Positions 8,762-18,636 of a stretch of 64,000 bases of DNA are shown here, one piece after another. A program made the position numbers and the translations under genes. The notes under the pieces are model-generated. The model was not told the origin of the DNA. It saw only the letters and a list, made by a program, of their open reading frames with translations, and made no database searches. Within the stretch, counting starts at the first letter, position 1, and every line of letters begins with the position of its first letter. Origin of the DNA: Pasteurellaceae bacterium RH1A (GTDB lineage Bacteria; Pseudomonadota; Gammaproteobacteria; Enterobacterales; Pasteurellaceae); NCBI GenBank assembly GCA_012221805.1, contig CP015195.1:2250447-2314446 (forward strand). Reading direction: 5' to 3'.

Positions 8762-9829
8762 ATGGCGAAAAAATTATTAGTGATGGCTGGCGGCACAGGG
8801 GGGCACGTTTTCCCTGCTATTGCCGTGGCCCATACCTTACAAGCACAAGGCTGGGAGATCCGCTGGTTAGGCACCAAGGATCGGATGGAAGCCGATCTGG
8901 TTCCCAAGCATGGGATCCCCATTGAATTTATCCAAATCTCTGGCCTGCGGGGCAAGGGACTTAAGGCCCTTTTAACTGCCCCTTTTGCTATCTTCCGTGC
9001 CATTTTACAGGCCCGTAAAATCATTAAAAACTACCAGCCCGATGCTGTTCTCGGCATGGGGGGCTATGTGTCTGGCCCAGGTGGCATTGCGGCCAAATTA
9101 TGCGGTGTGCCTGTGGTGTTGCATGAGCAAAATGCCGTGGCAGGTCTGACCAATGTGTGGCTGTCGAAAATTGCCAAGCGGGTTTTGCAGGCTTTTCCCT
9201 CTGCCTTTCCTGAGGCAGAAGTGGTCGGCAACCCTGTTCGCCAAGATCTCTTCCAACTTCCCCCGCCAGATGTGCGTTTTGCCCAGCGCCAGGGGCCGAT
9301 TAAGATCTTGGTGATGGGCGGCTCTCAAGGGGCGCGTGTTATCAACCAAACCGTGCCTGTGGTGGCCAAGGTTTTGGGGGAACAGGTGGAAATTGCCCAC
9401 CAGGCCGGCAAGGGCAGCCTTGAAACGGTGGAAGCCGAATACAACAAGATCTTCCCCCGCAATGCCTTTGTTAGCGAATTTATTGACGATGTGGCCAGTG
9501 CCTATGCCTGGGCGGATCTGATTATCTGCCGTTCAGGGGCCTTGACTGTGTGTGAAGTGGCGGCAGCCGGCCTGCCGGCTATTTTCGTGCCCTTCCAACA
9601 CAAGGACCGCCAGCAATACCTCAATGCCAAATATCTGGCGGATGCAGGAGCAGCGGTGATTATTGAACAGGCCGATTTTAGCCCTGAAAGCCTGCTCAAT
9701 GCCCTCCAGCCGCTCTTGGCCGATCGCAATCGTTTATTAGACATGGCCCTTAAGGCCAAACAAATGGCCACCCCACTTTCGGCTCAACGTGTAGCGGAAG
9801 TGATTGAGGAAGTGGCCAGCCAAAAGTAG
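8762..9829 (+). CDS. murG: UDP-GlcNAc:lipid I N-acetylglucosaminyltransferase MurG
   Basis: A 355-residue GT28 enzyme that converts lipid I to lipid II at the inner membrane face. The N-terminal [10 protein letters not shown] motif, the GLRGKG and LHEQNAVAG segments and the C-terminal [11 protein letters not shown] donor-site motif are intact. It opens the dcw segment here and is separated from murC by a palindromic element, unlike the close packing common in enterics. Confidence 0.97.
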   Translation: MAKKLLVMAGGTGGHVFPAIAVAHTLQAQGWEIRWLGTKDRMEADLVPKHGIPIEFIQISGLRGKGLKALLTAPFAIFRAILQARKIIKNYQPDAVLGMGGYVSGPGGIAAKLCGVPVVLHEQNAVAGLTNVWLSKIAKRVLQAFPSAFPEAEVVGNPVRQDLFQLPPPDVRFAQRQGPIKILVMGGSQGARVINQTVPVVAKVLGEQVEIAHQAGKGSLETVEAEYNKIFPRNAFVSEFIDDVASAYAWADLIICRSGALTVCEVAAAGLPAIFVPFQHKDRQQYLNAKYLADAGAAVIIEQADFSPESLLNALQPLLADRNRLLDMALKAKQMATPLSAQRVAEVIEEVASQK

Positions 9830-9895
9830 ATAGCGCCAGCCTCCAGGCTGGTGCTGGCAGCAAATAAGGCACAAGCGAGGACGCTTGCGCCATCC
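9829..9895. repeat. Palindromic element family A, between murG and murC
   Basis: GATAGCGCCAGCCTCCAGGC... pairs internally (CCAGCCT/AGGCTGG), and a second hairpin GCGAGGACGC/CTTGCGCCATC closes the right side. This shows that family A also occurs among housekeeping genes. Confidence 0.8.
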
Positions 9896-9923
9896 AAAAA
9901 TAAAAAGAATGAAGGAATAAATC

Positions 9924-11354
9924 ATGGTCAAACATTTCCAAGATAAGGTGAGAAAAATTATCCCTGAAATGCGGCGGGTTCAGCAGATCCACTTTGTGGG
10001 GATCGGCGGGGCAGGCATGAGCGGCATTGCTGAAATCCTGCTCAACGAGGGCTATGCTATTTCAGGATCGGACATTGCCGAAAGCCCCGTAACCCAACGT
10101 TTGGTCAATGCCGGGGCCAAGGTTTTTATCGGCCACCAAGCGGACAATATCGCAGGCGCCAGTGTGGTGGTGGTTTCTAGTGCCATTAACCACGAAAACC
10201 CAGAAGTGGCCTCTGCCCTGGAAAAGCGAATCCCAGTGATTCAGCGTGCCCAAATGCTGGCTGAAATCATGCGTTTCCGCCACGGCATTGCGGTGGCCGG
10301 CACCCACGGCAAGACCACAACGACTGCCATGATTTCCATGATCTACACCCAGGCCAAGCTTGACCCAACCTTTGTAAATGGCGGCTTGGTTAAATCCGCT
10401 GGCAAAAATGCCTACCTAGGGGCCAGCCGTTACCTAATTGCCGAAGCAGACGAAAGCGATGCCTCCTTCTTGCACCTGCAACCGATGGTGTCGGTAGTCA
10501 CCAATATCGAACCCGACCATATGGAAACCTACGGTGGTGACTTTGAGAAGATGAAGGACACCTATGTTAAGTTCCTGCATAACCTGCCCTTCTATGGTTT
10601 AGCGGTGATGTGTGCTGATGATGAGGTGCTGATGGAATTAGTGCCTAGGGTTGGTCGTCAGGTTTTGACCTATGGCTTTAGCCAGCAGGCCGATTATCGG
10701 ATTGAGAACTACGAGCAAACTGGCTTCCAGGGCCACTATACCGTGATCTGCCCTAATGGCGAGCGGATTGATGTTTTACTCAACGTGCCGGGTAAACATA
10801 ATGCCCTTAATGCTACAGCTGCACTTGCTGTGGCCAAGGAAGAGGGGATTGAAAACGAGGCCATTTTAGCGGCCTTGGCTGATTTCCAAGGGGCGGGCAG
10901 ACGCTTTGATCAGTTGGGCGAATTTATCCGCCCTAACGGCAAGGTGCGTTTGGTGGACGACTACGGCCACCACCCAACCGAGGTGGATGTGACCATCAAG
11001 GCCGCCCGTCAAGGCTGGGAAGGCAAGCGGATTGTGATGATCTTCCAACCCCACCGCTATTCCCGCACCCGTGATCTTTTTGATGACTTCGTGCAGGTTC
11101 TCTCCCAAGTGGATAGCCTGATTATGTTGGATGTCTATGCCGCAGGCGAAGCCCCGATTGTGGGGGCGGACAGTAAGGCTCTGTGCCGTTCTATCCGTAA
11201 CCTGGGTAAGATAGATCCGATTTTAGTGTCGGATACGGAACAATTAGGCGAAGTCTTGGATCAAATCATCCAAGACGGCGACCTGATCCTGGCCCAAGGG
11301 GCGGGCAGTGTGAGCAAGATTTCCCGTGGTTTGGCGGAGAGTTGGAAGCACTAA
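9924..11354 (+). CDS. murC: UDP-N-acetylmuramate--L-alanine ligase MurC
   Basis: A 476-residue Mur ligase. The Rossmann entry [13 protein letters not shown] (24-36), the ATP P-loop GTHGKTTT (126-133) and the catalytic-domain motif [10 protein letters not shown] are present. It adds L-Ala to UDP-MurNAc in the cytoplasm. The length agrees with the family. The GGA ribosome-binding sequence precedes ATG 9924 and follows the palindromic element. Confidence 0.97.
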   Translation: MVKHFQDKVRKIIPEMRRVQQIHFVGIGGAGMSGIAEILLNEGYAISGSDIAESPVTQRLVNAGAKVFIGHQADNIAGASVVVVSSAINHENPEVASALEKRIPVIQRAQMLAEIMRFRHGIAVAGTHGKTTTTAMISMIYTQAKLDPTFVNGGLVKSAGKNAYLGASRYLIAEADESDASFLHLQPMVSVVTNIEPDHMETYGGDFEKMKDTYVKFLHNLPFYGLAVMCADDEVLMELVPRVGRQVLTYGFSQQADYRIENYEQTGFQGHYTVICPNGERIDVLLNVPGKHNALNATAALAVAKEEGIENEAILAALADFQGAGRRFDQLGEFIRPNGKVRLVDDYGHHPTEVDVTIKAARQGWEGKRIVMIFQPHRYSRTRDLFDDFVQVLSQVDSLIMLDVYAAGEAPIVGADSKALCRSIRNLGKIDPILVSDTEQLGEVLDQIIQDGDLILAQGAGSVSKISRGLAESWKH

Positions 11355-11374
11355 GGCTTTCATTCGGAGTCTTA

Positions 11375-11451
11375 GTAGGGACGCACTGCGTGCGTCCGCA
11401 AACATCTTCACAACATAGATATCGCACGGACGCATGCAATGCGTCCCTACA
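11375..11451. repeat. Palindromic element family B (GTAGGGACGCA type)
   Basis: Outer arms GTAGGGACGCA and TGCGTCCCTAC enclose two inner hairpins, GGACGCA/TGCGTCC in each half, about 40 bases apart. The same family occurs as a tandem array at 58796-58956. Here it lies between murC and ddl. Confidence 0.85.
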
Positions 11452-11475
11452 ATATATCAAGGAATATATAAGATA

Positions 11476-12387
11476 ATGACCATCAAAAACGAAAAAATCG
11501 CCGTCCTCTTTGGCGGGGTGTCGGCAGAGCGGGAAGTGTCGCTCAATTCTGGGGCGGCTGTGCTAGAGGCCCTCAAAAGCCAGGGCTATAATGTAGAAGG
11601 CATCGACACCAAGGACTTTCCTATTGAAAAACTCAAAGAACGGGGCATCCAGCGGGTCTTTAATATCTTACACGGCGGCATTGGCGAAAATGGCGTGCTG
11701 CAAGGGGCTTTGGAACAACAGGGGATTCCCTACACGGGCTGTGGCGTGATGGCTTCTGCTATTACTTTAGACAAATTCCGCACCAAGCTCTTGTGGAAGG
11801 CTGTCGGCCTGCCAACGGCTGACATGGTGGTGATTCGCCGTGGGCAAGTGGTGGATTCTGAGGCTATTCTTGCAAAATTAGGCCTGCCAGTCTTTGTGAA
11901 ACCGTCTAGCGAAGGATCCAGTGTCGGGGTCAGCAAGGTTAAGACGGCCGAAGCCCTGTTACCTGCCATTGAAGAAGCCCTCAAACATGATGAGATCGTT
12001 TTGGTGGAAGAAAATTTATCGGGCAAGGAATACTCCGTGCCGGTCTTAGATGGCCAGGTGCTGCCTGCGGTGCAGATTATTCCTGAAGGGGAGTTCTACG
12101 ACTATCATGCCAAATATATTTCAGACAATACCCAATATGTCTGCCCGGCCCTGAGCGATGAACGCCAGGCCCAGGTAGCGGAATTAGTCAAAGCGGCCTA
12201 CGATGTGGTGGGTTGCCGGGGTTGGAGCCGGATTGATGTGATGGAAAATGGCAAGGGCGAGTTCAACCTGGTTGAAGTCAATACCTGCCCAGGCATGACC
12301 AGCCACAGTATCTTTCCTAAATCAGCCGCCCAGGTGGGCTATTCCTTTGAAGCTTTAGTGGCTAAGGTCTTGGAGTTAAGTGCCTAA
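11476..12387 (+). CDS. ddl: D-alanine--D-alanine ligase
   Basis: A 303-residue ATP-grasp enzyme. [11 protein letters not shown] near the N-terminus, the LHGGIGENG loop, [11 protein letters not shown] and the magnesium-binding [11 protein letters not shown] segment are present. It makes the D-Ala-D-Ala dipeptide for peptidoglycan precursors. ATG 11476 after AAGGA is chosen over the in-frame ATG 11434, because the extra 14 residues would be encoded by the family B repeat. Confidence 0.95.
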   Translation: MTIKNEKIAVLFGGVSAEREVSLNSGAAVLEALKSQGYNVEGIDTKDFPIEKLKERGIQRVFNILHGGIGENGVLQGALEQQGIPYTGCGVMASAITLDKFRTKLLWKAVGLPTADMVVIRRGQVVDSEAILAKLGLPVFVKPSSEGSSVGVSKVKTAEALLPAIEEALKHDEIVLVEENLSGKEYSVPVLDGQVLPAVQIIPEGEFYDYHAKYISDNTQYVCPALSDERQAQVAELVKAAYDVVGCRGWSRIDVMENGKGEFNLVEVNTCPGMTSHSIFPKSAAQVGYSFEALVAKVLELSA

Positions 12388-13169
12388 TGTTTGGTCGTAA
12401 GAAACAGCCCGCTGCCGTTAAACGCAGAACCAGCCTGGATCAGCCCAAGCGATCCATTTCTTGGCTGGCCTTTGTGAAGCCGCTTCTGGCCTTATGTGGG
12501 GTGCTTCTGGGTTATTCTCTTTATAGCAACTGGCAAGCGGTGCTGGAAAGTTTCGACCGCACACCCATTCGGGCCTATGCCCTAACCCATAAAACCCAGT
12601 TTACCACCAATGCCGATATTCGGGAGTTTTTGGCGGCAGAACCAGCACTCAAAGGCTATTTTGGGCAGAATATTGATGAGGTGGAGCAAAAATTACAGGC
12701 CATTCCCTGGGTTAAGGCCGTGGTGGCTCGTAAGCTCTGGCCAGACAGGCTAAGCCTTACCCTCTTTGAATACCAGCCTGTGGCCGTGTGGAACGACAAC
12801 CATTTTGTCTCCAGCCAGGGCGAGGTTTTTACCCTGCCGGCCAATCGAGCCAGCAAGGAAGGCCTGCCCATCCTTTATGGGCCTGATTCTGAGGGCAAAC
12901 GGGTGCTAGAAGCCTGGACAAAAATCAAGGCGGATTTGACCTCCCGCCATCTTGGGTTAAAATCGGTTGCCATTGATAACCGAGGCTCTTGGAGCATTAC
13001 CCTAGATAATAATGTTCAGCTCCGCTTAGGACGGGGTGAATGGACACCGAAAATTGACCGTTTTGTGGCCATTTTTCCCCATATTTCTGTGCCCGAAAAC
13101 AAGCGTTTAGCCTATGTGGACTTACGCTATGAACACGGGGCAGCGGTTGGTTTTGGCCCTCAATTTTAA
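12387..13169 (+). CDS. ftsQ: Cell division protein FtsQ
   Basis: A 260-residue bitopic membrane protein: basic cytoplasmic N-terminus, one transmembrane helix (about residues 28-46), then a POTRA domain and an FtsQ beta domain (WPDRLSLTLFEYQPVAVWN). It joins FtsB and FtsL at the division septum. The start overlaps the ddl stop (TAATG). Confidence 0.93.
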   Translation: MFGRKKQPAAVKRRTSLDQPKRSISWLAFVKPLLALCGVLLGYSLYSNWQAVLESFDRTPIRAYALTHKTQFTTNADIREFLAAEPALKGYFGQNIDEVEQKLQAIPWVKAVVARKLWPDRLSLTLFEYQPVAVWNDNHFVSSQGEVFTLPANRASKEGLPILYGPDSEGKRVLEAWTKIKADLTSRHLGLKSVAIDNRGSWSITLDNNVQLRLGRGEWTPKIDRFVAIFPHISVPENKRLAYVDLRYEHGAAVGFGPQF

Positions 13170-13193
13170 CCATAAGAGATAAGAATAGAGAAG

Positions 13194-14458
13194 ATGTCGA
13201 ATGTTGCAGAATCCAGAATTGGAGTAAGTTTAGAAGTCGGTTCCTCCAAGGTGATTGCCGTGGTGGGCGAGGTTTTGCCTGATGCGGTGGTCAATGTCTT
13301 GGGGTGGGTGTTAGCCCAACCAAGGGTATTGAGCGAGGCAGCGTGATTGATTTGGATGCGGTGGTCAATTCCATTCGCCATGCCATTGAACAGGCCGAGT
13401 CCATGTCGGATTACGAAATTAGCCACGTTACCCTGTCCATCACAGGCCAGCATATCCGCACGGTTAATCGCAGCACCTCCCTGCCGCTGCAAAATGGCGA
13501 GGTGACCTATGACGATCTTGAAGAAGCTATTCAGCGGGTAAAAAACATCAAGTTTTCCGATGGGTCGGAAGTCCTGCACGTTATTCCACAAGAATATATG
13601 GTGGACAACCTGCCCCGCACCAAAAACCCCCTCCACTTGCAGGGCATGGACTTGCACACCCAGGTTCACCTCATTACCTGCCATAAGGATTGGCTGACCA
13701 ACCTAGAGCGGGCGGTGGAACGCAGCAAACTCAAGATTGAACGTACGGTCTTCTCTGGCCTGGCTTCGGCTTACTCGGTGCTGACCGAGGAAGAAAAGGA
13801 GCTGGGGGTTTGTTTGATTGATATTGGCGGCGGCACCATGGACATTTGTGTTTATACGGGCGGCGCCCTGCGTTATAGCAAGGTGATTCCCTTTGGTGGG
13901 AACGATATTACCGAATACATTGTCCAAATGTTCGCAACCTCCCGCAATGAAGCCGAAAACATCAAGGTTCGCCATGCCAGTGCCATTTCCCCGCCAACCT
14001 TTGCAGCGGATAAGAAAATTGAAATGGCAGGCCTGGGGGGGCGTGCCACCCGCACCTTTACCAAGACACAGCTTGCCAGCACCACGGCCAAGTGTTATAA
14101 CGATTTATTGCAGGTCGTACAACAAGATTTGAATCAATGCAAGCTAGAATTGACCCGAAATGGCATAAAATCTGATTTAATTGCAGGAATTGTGCTTACA
14201 GGTGGTGGTTCAGAAGTGCAAGATATTGTAGAATGTGCAAAATCTGTCTTTGGGGCACAGGTGCGCGTTGGAAGCCCGCTTAATATTAAGGGGCTAACAG
14301 ATTATGTTAATAAACCCAAATATGCAACCGCATTAGGTTTATTGCAGTATAGTTATTTGGCTGATAGTGATGTTTCTACCTACCAAACGCCTAAACCTGT
14401 AGGACACGCATTGGATTTTACCAAAAAAATCGTGCGTTGGATAAAATCAAATTTCTAA
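13194..14458 (+). CDS. ftsA: Cell division protein FtsA, frameshifted in this sequence
   Basis: ATG 13194 opens SNVAESRIGVSLEVGSSKVI..., the expected N-terminal ATPase strand, but the frame runs into a stop 51 codons on. The correct continuation GVSPTKGIERGSV lies in the next frame from 13304. Adding one G to the run GGGG at 13301-13304 restores VNVLGVGVSPTKG and a protein of 421 residues, close to E. coli FtsA (420). The actin-fold motifs LIDIGGGTMD and VLTGGGS and the C-terminal membrane amphipathic helix (FTKKIVRWIKSNF) are intact. FtsA anchors FtsZ to the membrane and is essential, so the break is probably a sequence error. Confidence 0.93.
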
Positions 14459-14508
14459 AATGGACACAAGAGTGCGAGTTTGGTGCTTGCACGAAGGGAG
14501 AATAAATA

Positions 14509-15735
14509 ATGTTTGAACCTGTTTATGAAACAACCCCTGATGCAATCATCAAAGTTATCGGTGTAGGCGGTGGCGGCGGTAATGCCCTCAATCACATGGT
14601 GGATGCCAACAATGATATGGGTGGCGTGGAGTTTTTCTCTGTTAATACCGATGCCCAGGTTTTGCGTAACAGTGCGGTACGCCAAACCGTTCAAATCGGT
14701 GCCTCTATTACCAAGGGTTTAGGTGCAGGTGCTAACCCGAATGTGGGCCGCCAAGCTGCAGAAGAAGACCGTGAAGCCCTCACCAATATGTTGGCGGGTG
14801 CAGACATGGTCTTTATCTCCGCAGGTATGGGCGGCGGCACGGGGACAGGTGCAGCGCCAGTGATTGCCGATATTGCCAAAAATGATCACAAGGCCTTAAC
14901 CGTTGCCATCGTGACCAAGCCCTTCCGTTTTGAAGGGGCCAAGCGTATGAATTACGCCGAGCAAGGCATTCAGGAGCTTTCTAAGCACGTTGATTCTCTC
15001 ATCATTATCCCAAATGACAAGCTCTTAAAGGTTCTACCAAAGAACACCAAAATGACCGATGCCTTTAATGCGGCCAACGATATTTTACGCAATGCGGTCT
15101 TGGGCATTACCGATATGATCACCTCCCCAGGCCTGATTAACGTGGACTTTGCGGATGTGAAAACCGTTATGTCTGAAATGGGCCGTGCCATGATGGGAAC
15201 AGGCCTAGCAGAAGGCGATGACCGTGCAGAGCGTGCAGCCCAAGAAGCGGTAGCCAGCCCACTCTTGGAAGATGTGGATTTATCAGGTGCCAAAGGTATT
15301 CTTGTTAGTATTTCATCAGGCTTGGATATTGAATTATCTGAAGTTGATACCATTATGGCCCATATTCAGCAATTTGCCGCAGAAGATGCTACCATTGTAT
15401 TTGGTACTTCAGTTTACCCAGAAATGGAAGGCAGTGTGCGTGTCACGCTAGTTGCAACAGGCATTGGCATGAACGAGCCTGTGCAAGTGGCTAAGGTGCC
15501 GCCACGCCCAATGCAGCCTACACACCAAGATCCTCCGATTAATCGCCCAGGCTTTTTAAATGAAAGCGGTGGTTATGCAGCCCAACATCAGGCTGAACCA
15601 CAACCTGTTCAACAATCTTACGGTGGATACGGCCAGCCTGTTCAACAGCAACAACCTGCCGCTCGCCCACAATCGGTTGATTCAGGCAACCTATTTAGCC
15701 CAAGCAGCATTCCGGGCTTTATGAAAAATCGCTAA
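14509..15735 (+). CDS. ftsZ: Cell division tubulin homologue FtsZ
   Basis: A 408-residue GTPase that forms the Z ring. The tubulin signature GGGTGTG is at 108-114. The NTDAQ loop and the T7 loop NVDFADVKT are present, followed by a Gln/Pro-rich linker and a C-terminal anchor peptide (SSIPGFMKNR) that binds FtsA and ZipA. The gene follows ftsA by 50 bases. Confidence 0.98.
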   Translation: MFEPVYETTPDAIIKVIGVGGGGGNALNHMVDANNDMGGVEFFSVNTDAQVLRNSAVRQTVQIGASITKGLGAGANPNVGRQAAEEDREALTNMLAGADMVFISAGMGGGTGTGAAPVIADIAKNDHKALTVAIVTKPFRFEGAKRMNYAEQGIQELSKHVDSLIIIPNDKLLKVLPKNTKMTDAFNAANDILRNAVLGITDMITSPGLINVDFADVKTVMSEMGRAMMGTGLAEGDDRAERAAQEAVASPLLEDVDLSGAKGILVSISSGLDIELSEVDTIMAHIQQFAAEDATIVFGTSVYPEMEGSVRVTLVATGIGMNEPVQVAKVPPRPMQPTHQDPPINRPGFLNESGGYAAQHQAEPQPVQQSYGGYGQPVQQQQPAARPQSVDSGNLFSPSSIPGFMKNR

Positions 15736-15742
15736 AGCGAAG

Positions 15743-15789
15743 ACAAGCGGGGCAAATTTGCGAAAAATCTGCAAATTCCACCCGCTTGT
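15743..15789. repeat. Inverted USS pair between ftsZ and lpxC
   Basis: ACAAGCGG (15743-15750) and CCCGCTTGT (15781-15789), with GCAAATTTGCG and CTGCAAATT between, form a stem-loop that fills almost the whole intergenic gap. There is no T-tract, so it may only attenuate transcription. Confidence 0.7.
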
Positions 15790-15800
15790 GAGGTAAGTAT

Positions 15801-16721
15801 ATGATTAAACAAAGAACACTCAAGCAAAGCACCAAGGTGACTGGCATTGGCCTTCATAGTGGCAAGAAAGTGACCCTGACTTTGCGCCCAGCTCCAGCCA
15901 ACACCGGCATCATCTATGCCCGCACGGATTTAGACCCAGCGGTCTATTTCCCTGCCAGTGCCGAGTCCATTCGGGACACCCAGCTCTGCACCTGTATGAT
16001 CAACGATGATGGCGTGCGGATTTCCACGGTTGAGCACCTTAACGCAGCCATGTCTGCCCTAGGTCTAGACAACCTGATTGTGGAAGTGGATGCCCCTGAA
16101 ATCCCGATTATGGACGGCAGCTCCAGCCCTTTCATCTATCTTTTATTAGATGCAGGCATTGAAGAGCAAAATGCAGCCAAGAAATTCATCCGCATTAAAG
16201 AAACCGTGCGGGTGGAAGAGGGCGACAAATGGGCAGAAATCAAGCCTTATAGCCAAGGCCTCAAATTGGATTTCACCATTGATTTCACCCACCCCATGAT
16301 CAGCAAGAATGTGCGCAACTACAAGTTGGAGCTTTCCCCAGAAAACTTTATCCAGCACCTAAGCCGTGCCAGAACCTTCACTTTCATGAAGGATGTGGAA
16401 TACCTCCAATCCATCGGCCTGGCCTTAGGCGGAAGCCTGGACAATGCCATTGTGTTGGATGAATACCGCATTCTTAACGAAGACGGCCTACGCTTTAAGG
16501 ACGAGCTAGTCCGCCACAAAATGCTAGATGCCATCGGCGATCTCTTTATGTGTGGCTACAATATTATCGGCGACTTCACCGCCTATAAATCAGGCCACGG
16601 CCTTAACAACAAGCTCCTGCGTGCCATTCTAGCCAATGAAAAGGCCTGGGAATTTGTGACCTTTGAAGAAAAAGAGGCCGCTCCACAAGGCTATCGTATT
16701 CAGCAAGAAATTTATATCTAG
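15801..16721 (+). CDS. lpxC: UDP-3-O-acyl-N-acetylglucosamine deacetylase LpxC
   Basis: A 306-residue zinc amidase making the first committed step of lipid A synthesis. Zinc ligand His79 is in [10 protein letters not shown], and the second zinc site is in the [11 protein letters not shown] motif. Length and order (after ftsZ) match gammaproteobacteria. Confidence 0.97.
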   Translation: MIKQRTLKQSTKVTGIGLHSGKKVTLTLRPAPANTGIIYARTDLDPAVYFPASAESIRDTQLCTCMINDDGVRISTVEHLNAAMSALGLDNLIVEVDAPEIPIMDGSSSPFIYLLLDAGIEEQNAAKKFIRIKETVRVEEGDKWAEIKPYSQGLKLDFTIDFTHPMISKNVRNYKLELSPENFIQHLSRARTFTFMKDVEYLQSIGLALGGSLDNAIVLDEYRILNEDGLRFKDELVRHKMLDAIGDLFMCGYNIIGDFTAYKSGHGLNNKLLRAILANEKAWEFVTFEEKEAAPQGYRIQQEIYI

Positions 16722-16735
16722 TTTGAAGATAATTA

Positions 16736-16765
16736 AAAAAGGGAAATCTAACGATTTCCCTTTTT
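16736..16765. terminator. Bidirectional terminator, lpxC / sodium:alanine symporter
   Basis: AAAAAGGGAAATC and GATTTCCCTTTTT form a 13-bp perfect stem around TAAC, with T runs in both directions. It separates the convergent lpxC and symporter genes. Confidence 0.9.
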
Positions 16766-16768
16766 GTT

Positions 16769-18133
16769 TTATACCAATCCCTTCTTTAACCGCTCAAAAT
16801 AATTCTTGGTTTCCTCAATCACCACGCCACGCAGGGCCACCAAGGCCACCAGGTTTGGGAAGGCCATAAGGCCGTTTACAATGTCCGCCAAGGTCCAAAT
16901 GGTATTCAAATGAATAAAGGGCGCAGCGGCGATTAGGCCAATAAAGACCATGCGGTAGAACTTTATGCCCCGGGTTTTGCCGCCTGTGAGATAAACAAAG
17001 CAACGCTCCCCGTAATAGCACCAGCCCAGAATGGTGGTAAAGGCAAAGAAAATCAGGCCTAGGGTCACAGCAATAGCCCCCCAGTTGCTGCTCAGGCCCT
17101 GGGAAAAGGCCAGATTGGTAATGGCAGCCCCTTGTACACTGCCCTTCCAGGCACCTGTCATCACAATCACCAGGCCTGTCATGGTGCAGACAATAATCGT
17201 GTCTAGGAAAGTACCAGTCATAGAAATCAGGCCCTGGCGGACAGGTTCCTTGGTTTGGGCGGCGGCGGCTGCAATCGGGGCAGAGCCGAGGCCAGACTCA
17301 TTGGAGAAGATCCCCCGAGCCACGCCTGACTGAATGGCCTTCATCACGCTAAAGCCCAAGACCCCGCCCAGGGCCGATTGCGGATCAAAGGCAGCGTGTA
17401 AGATTAAGCCAACGGTTTCAGGTAATTTATCGGCATTTAGCACCAAGATCAGCACTGAAATGCTCACATAGCTAACTGCCATAAAGGGCACAATCACACT
17501 GGCAATTTTGGCAATTCGCTGCACCCCGCCTAAAATAATCAGGGCAACCAAGAGGGTTAAGATCACCGCACTGGCAACAATGGGCAAGTCAAAGGTATTG
17601 TGTAGGGAGTGGGTGATGCCGTTAATTTGCGGGAAGGTGCCAATGCCAAAGAGGGCAACCAGTACGCCAAAGAGGGCAAAGAGCTTGGCCAGCCAGCGCC
17701 ACTTAGGCCCCATACCCAACTCAATGTAATACATGGGGCCGCCTGCTATATAGCCGTCCTTATCCTTGGTGCGGAACTTGATGGCCAGCAGGCATTCGGC
17801 ATATTTGGTGGCCATACCAAAAAGGGCAATCAGCCACATCCAAAAGAGCGCCCCAGGCCCGCCCGCCTGAATGGCCGTGGCCACGCCCACAATATTGCCG
17901 GTGCCGATGGTGGCGGCCAGTGCCGTGGAAAGGGCGGCAAAGGCGGAAATATCCCCCTTTTGGTTGCTGCCCTTTTCAGGCTTAAACATATAAACAAAGG
18001 CACGGGGCAGCTGGAAAACCTGCAAAAGCCCCAGCCGAAAGGTGTAGTAAACCCCCACACCTGCAAGCAGGATAAGTAGCGGCGGGCCCCAAATAAAGGT
18101 ATTGATAGCATTAAGAATGGTGTCGATTGACAT
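16769..18133 (-). CDS. Alanine/glycine:cation symporter (AGCS/AlsT family)
   Basis: A 454-residue inner-membrane protein with about 10-11 hydrophobic helices. The AGCS signatures GTGNIVGVATAIQAGGPGALFWMW (split here as GTGNIVGVAT and GGPGALFWMW) and SNESGLGSAPIAAAAA are clear. It imports alanine or glycine with sodium. The tandem glycine riboswitch upstream indicates glycine as signal and probable substrate. The gene is monocistronic and its 5' leader is unusually long, about 470 bases, because of an inserted repeat. Confidence 0.93.
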   Translation of the reverse strand: MSIDTILNAINTFIWGPPLLILLAGVGVYYTFRLGLLQVFQLPRAFVYMFKPEKGSNQKGDISAFAALSTALAATIGTGNIVGVATAIQAGGPGALFWMWLIALFGMATKYAECLLAIKFRTKDKDGYIAGGPMYYIELGMGPKWRWLAKLFALFGVLVALFGIGTFPQINGITHSLHNTFDLPIVASAVILTLLVALIILGGVQRIAKIASVIVPFMAVSYVSISVLILVLNADKLPETVGLILHAAFDPQSALGGVLGFSVMKAIQSGVARGIFSNESGLGSAPIAAAAAQTKEPVRQGLISMTGTFLDTIIVCTMTGLVIVMTGAWKGSVQGAAITNLAFSQGLSSNWGAIAVTLGLIFFAFTTILGWCYYGERCFVYLTGGKTRGIKFYRMVFIGLIAAAPFIHLNTIWTLADIVNGLMAFPNLVALVALRGVVIEETKNYFERLKKGLV

Positions 18134-18178
18134 AATGATTCCTCGTAAAAACTGCTTACAAGGAAAGAAAAGCGAAGG

Positions 18179-18228
18179 GCAAGCGGGCAGGCATTTGCAA
18201 AATCTTGCAAATTTTCAACCGCTTGTAG
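18179..18228. repeat. Inverted USS pair in the symporter leader
   Basis: CAAGCGGGCAGGC and CAACCGCTTGT flank two TTTGCAAAAT/TTGCAAATTT tracts. The stem-loop lies within the untranslated leader between the inserted element and the start codon. Confidence 0.65.
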
Positions 18229-18392
18229 TAGGGCGTGTCCTCAATTTTCTTACGGCGGTATTTTCGGCAAAAATTCGCCATCTACTTCGTCAAAAATACT
18301 GGCCAACATTTCAATTTGGCTGCGTTTTTTCCTCGTATCTGTCGTTTTTTGCTCGAAAAACCGACTCGTTTTCAAATTGAGGACACGCCCTA
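18229..18392. mobile_element. MITE-like element with about 20-bp terminal inverted repeats
   Basis: The left end TAGGGCGTGTCCTCAATTTT and right end CAAATTGAGGACACGCCCTA are inverse complements at 19 of 20 positions. The 164-bp body has no coding frame and contains smaller inverted words such as GTCGTTTTTTGCTCG. A TA is present at both outer ends, consistent with a TA target duplication. This looks like a non-autonomous transposable element; no transposase is in the window. Confidence 0.8.
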
Positions 18393-18402
18393 AAACTTTT
18401 CT

Positions 18403-18566
18403 CCCCTGTCCTTTTGCCTGAGCGTTTCACGGCCTTGCCGCTTGCGCCTTCGGCGTCCATTTTCCGCACTGCGGAGTGGATCTCTCCAAGGGTTCGTCCA
18501 GTAACTGTCCTCGCACTTGCACCTGAAAGAGTTTACCTCGTCGGTATGGGCTTCCCCATTCTCCAG
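18403..18566 (-). ncRNA. Tandem glycine riboswitch
   Basis: Read on the minus strand. Aptamer 1 runs from GGAGAATGGGG through ACTCTTTCAGGTGCAAGTGC to GAGGACAGT. Aptamer 2 begins GGAGAGATCC and contains GCCGAAGGCGCAAGC, then GTGAAACGCTCAGGCAAAAGG and ACAG. These are the conserved words of the gcvT/glycine riboswitch, linked by a short spacer (ACGAACCCTT). In gammaproteobacteria this RNA often precedes sodium:alanine symporter genes, as here. The expression platform should lie just 3' of 18403, where the inserted element begins. Confidence 0.9.
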
Positions 18567-18608
18567 CTACCTTCATCCGAACGTGCTTTTTCTCAAAAGC
18601 GGGGAGGG

Positions 18609-18636
18609 ATTTTAGCAAGTTTCCTTATGGGGTCAA
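18609..18636 (-). promoter_or_regulatory. Promoter of the glycine riboswitch transcript
   Basis: On the minus strand TTGACC (18636-18631) and TAAAAT (18614-18609) are separated by 16 bases. The start point would be near 18602, about 35 bases before aptamer 1. Confidence 0.7.

Noticed and set aside
11434..11475. Longer Ddl from ATG 11434
   Set aside because: The added residues are encoded by the family B repeat; ATG 11476 gives the normal N-terminus.
13295..13310. Programmed frameshift in ftsA
   Set aside because: No A/T slippery heptamer or downstream structure is visible, and the same one-base loss in G/C runs occurs in two other genes.
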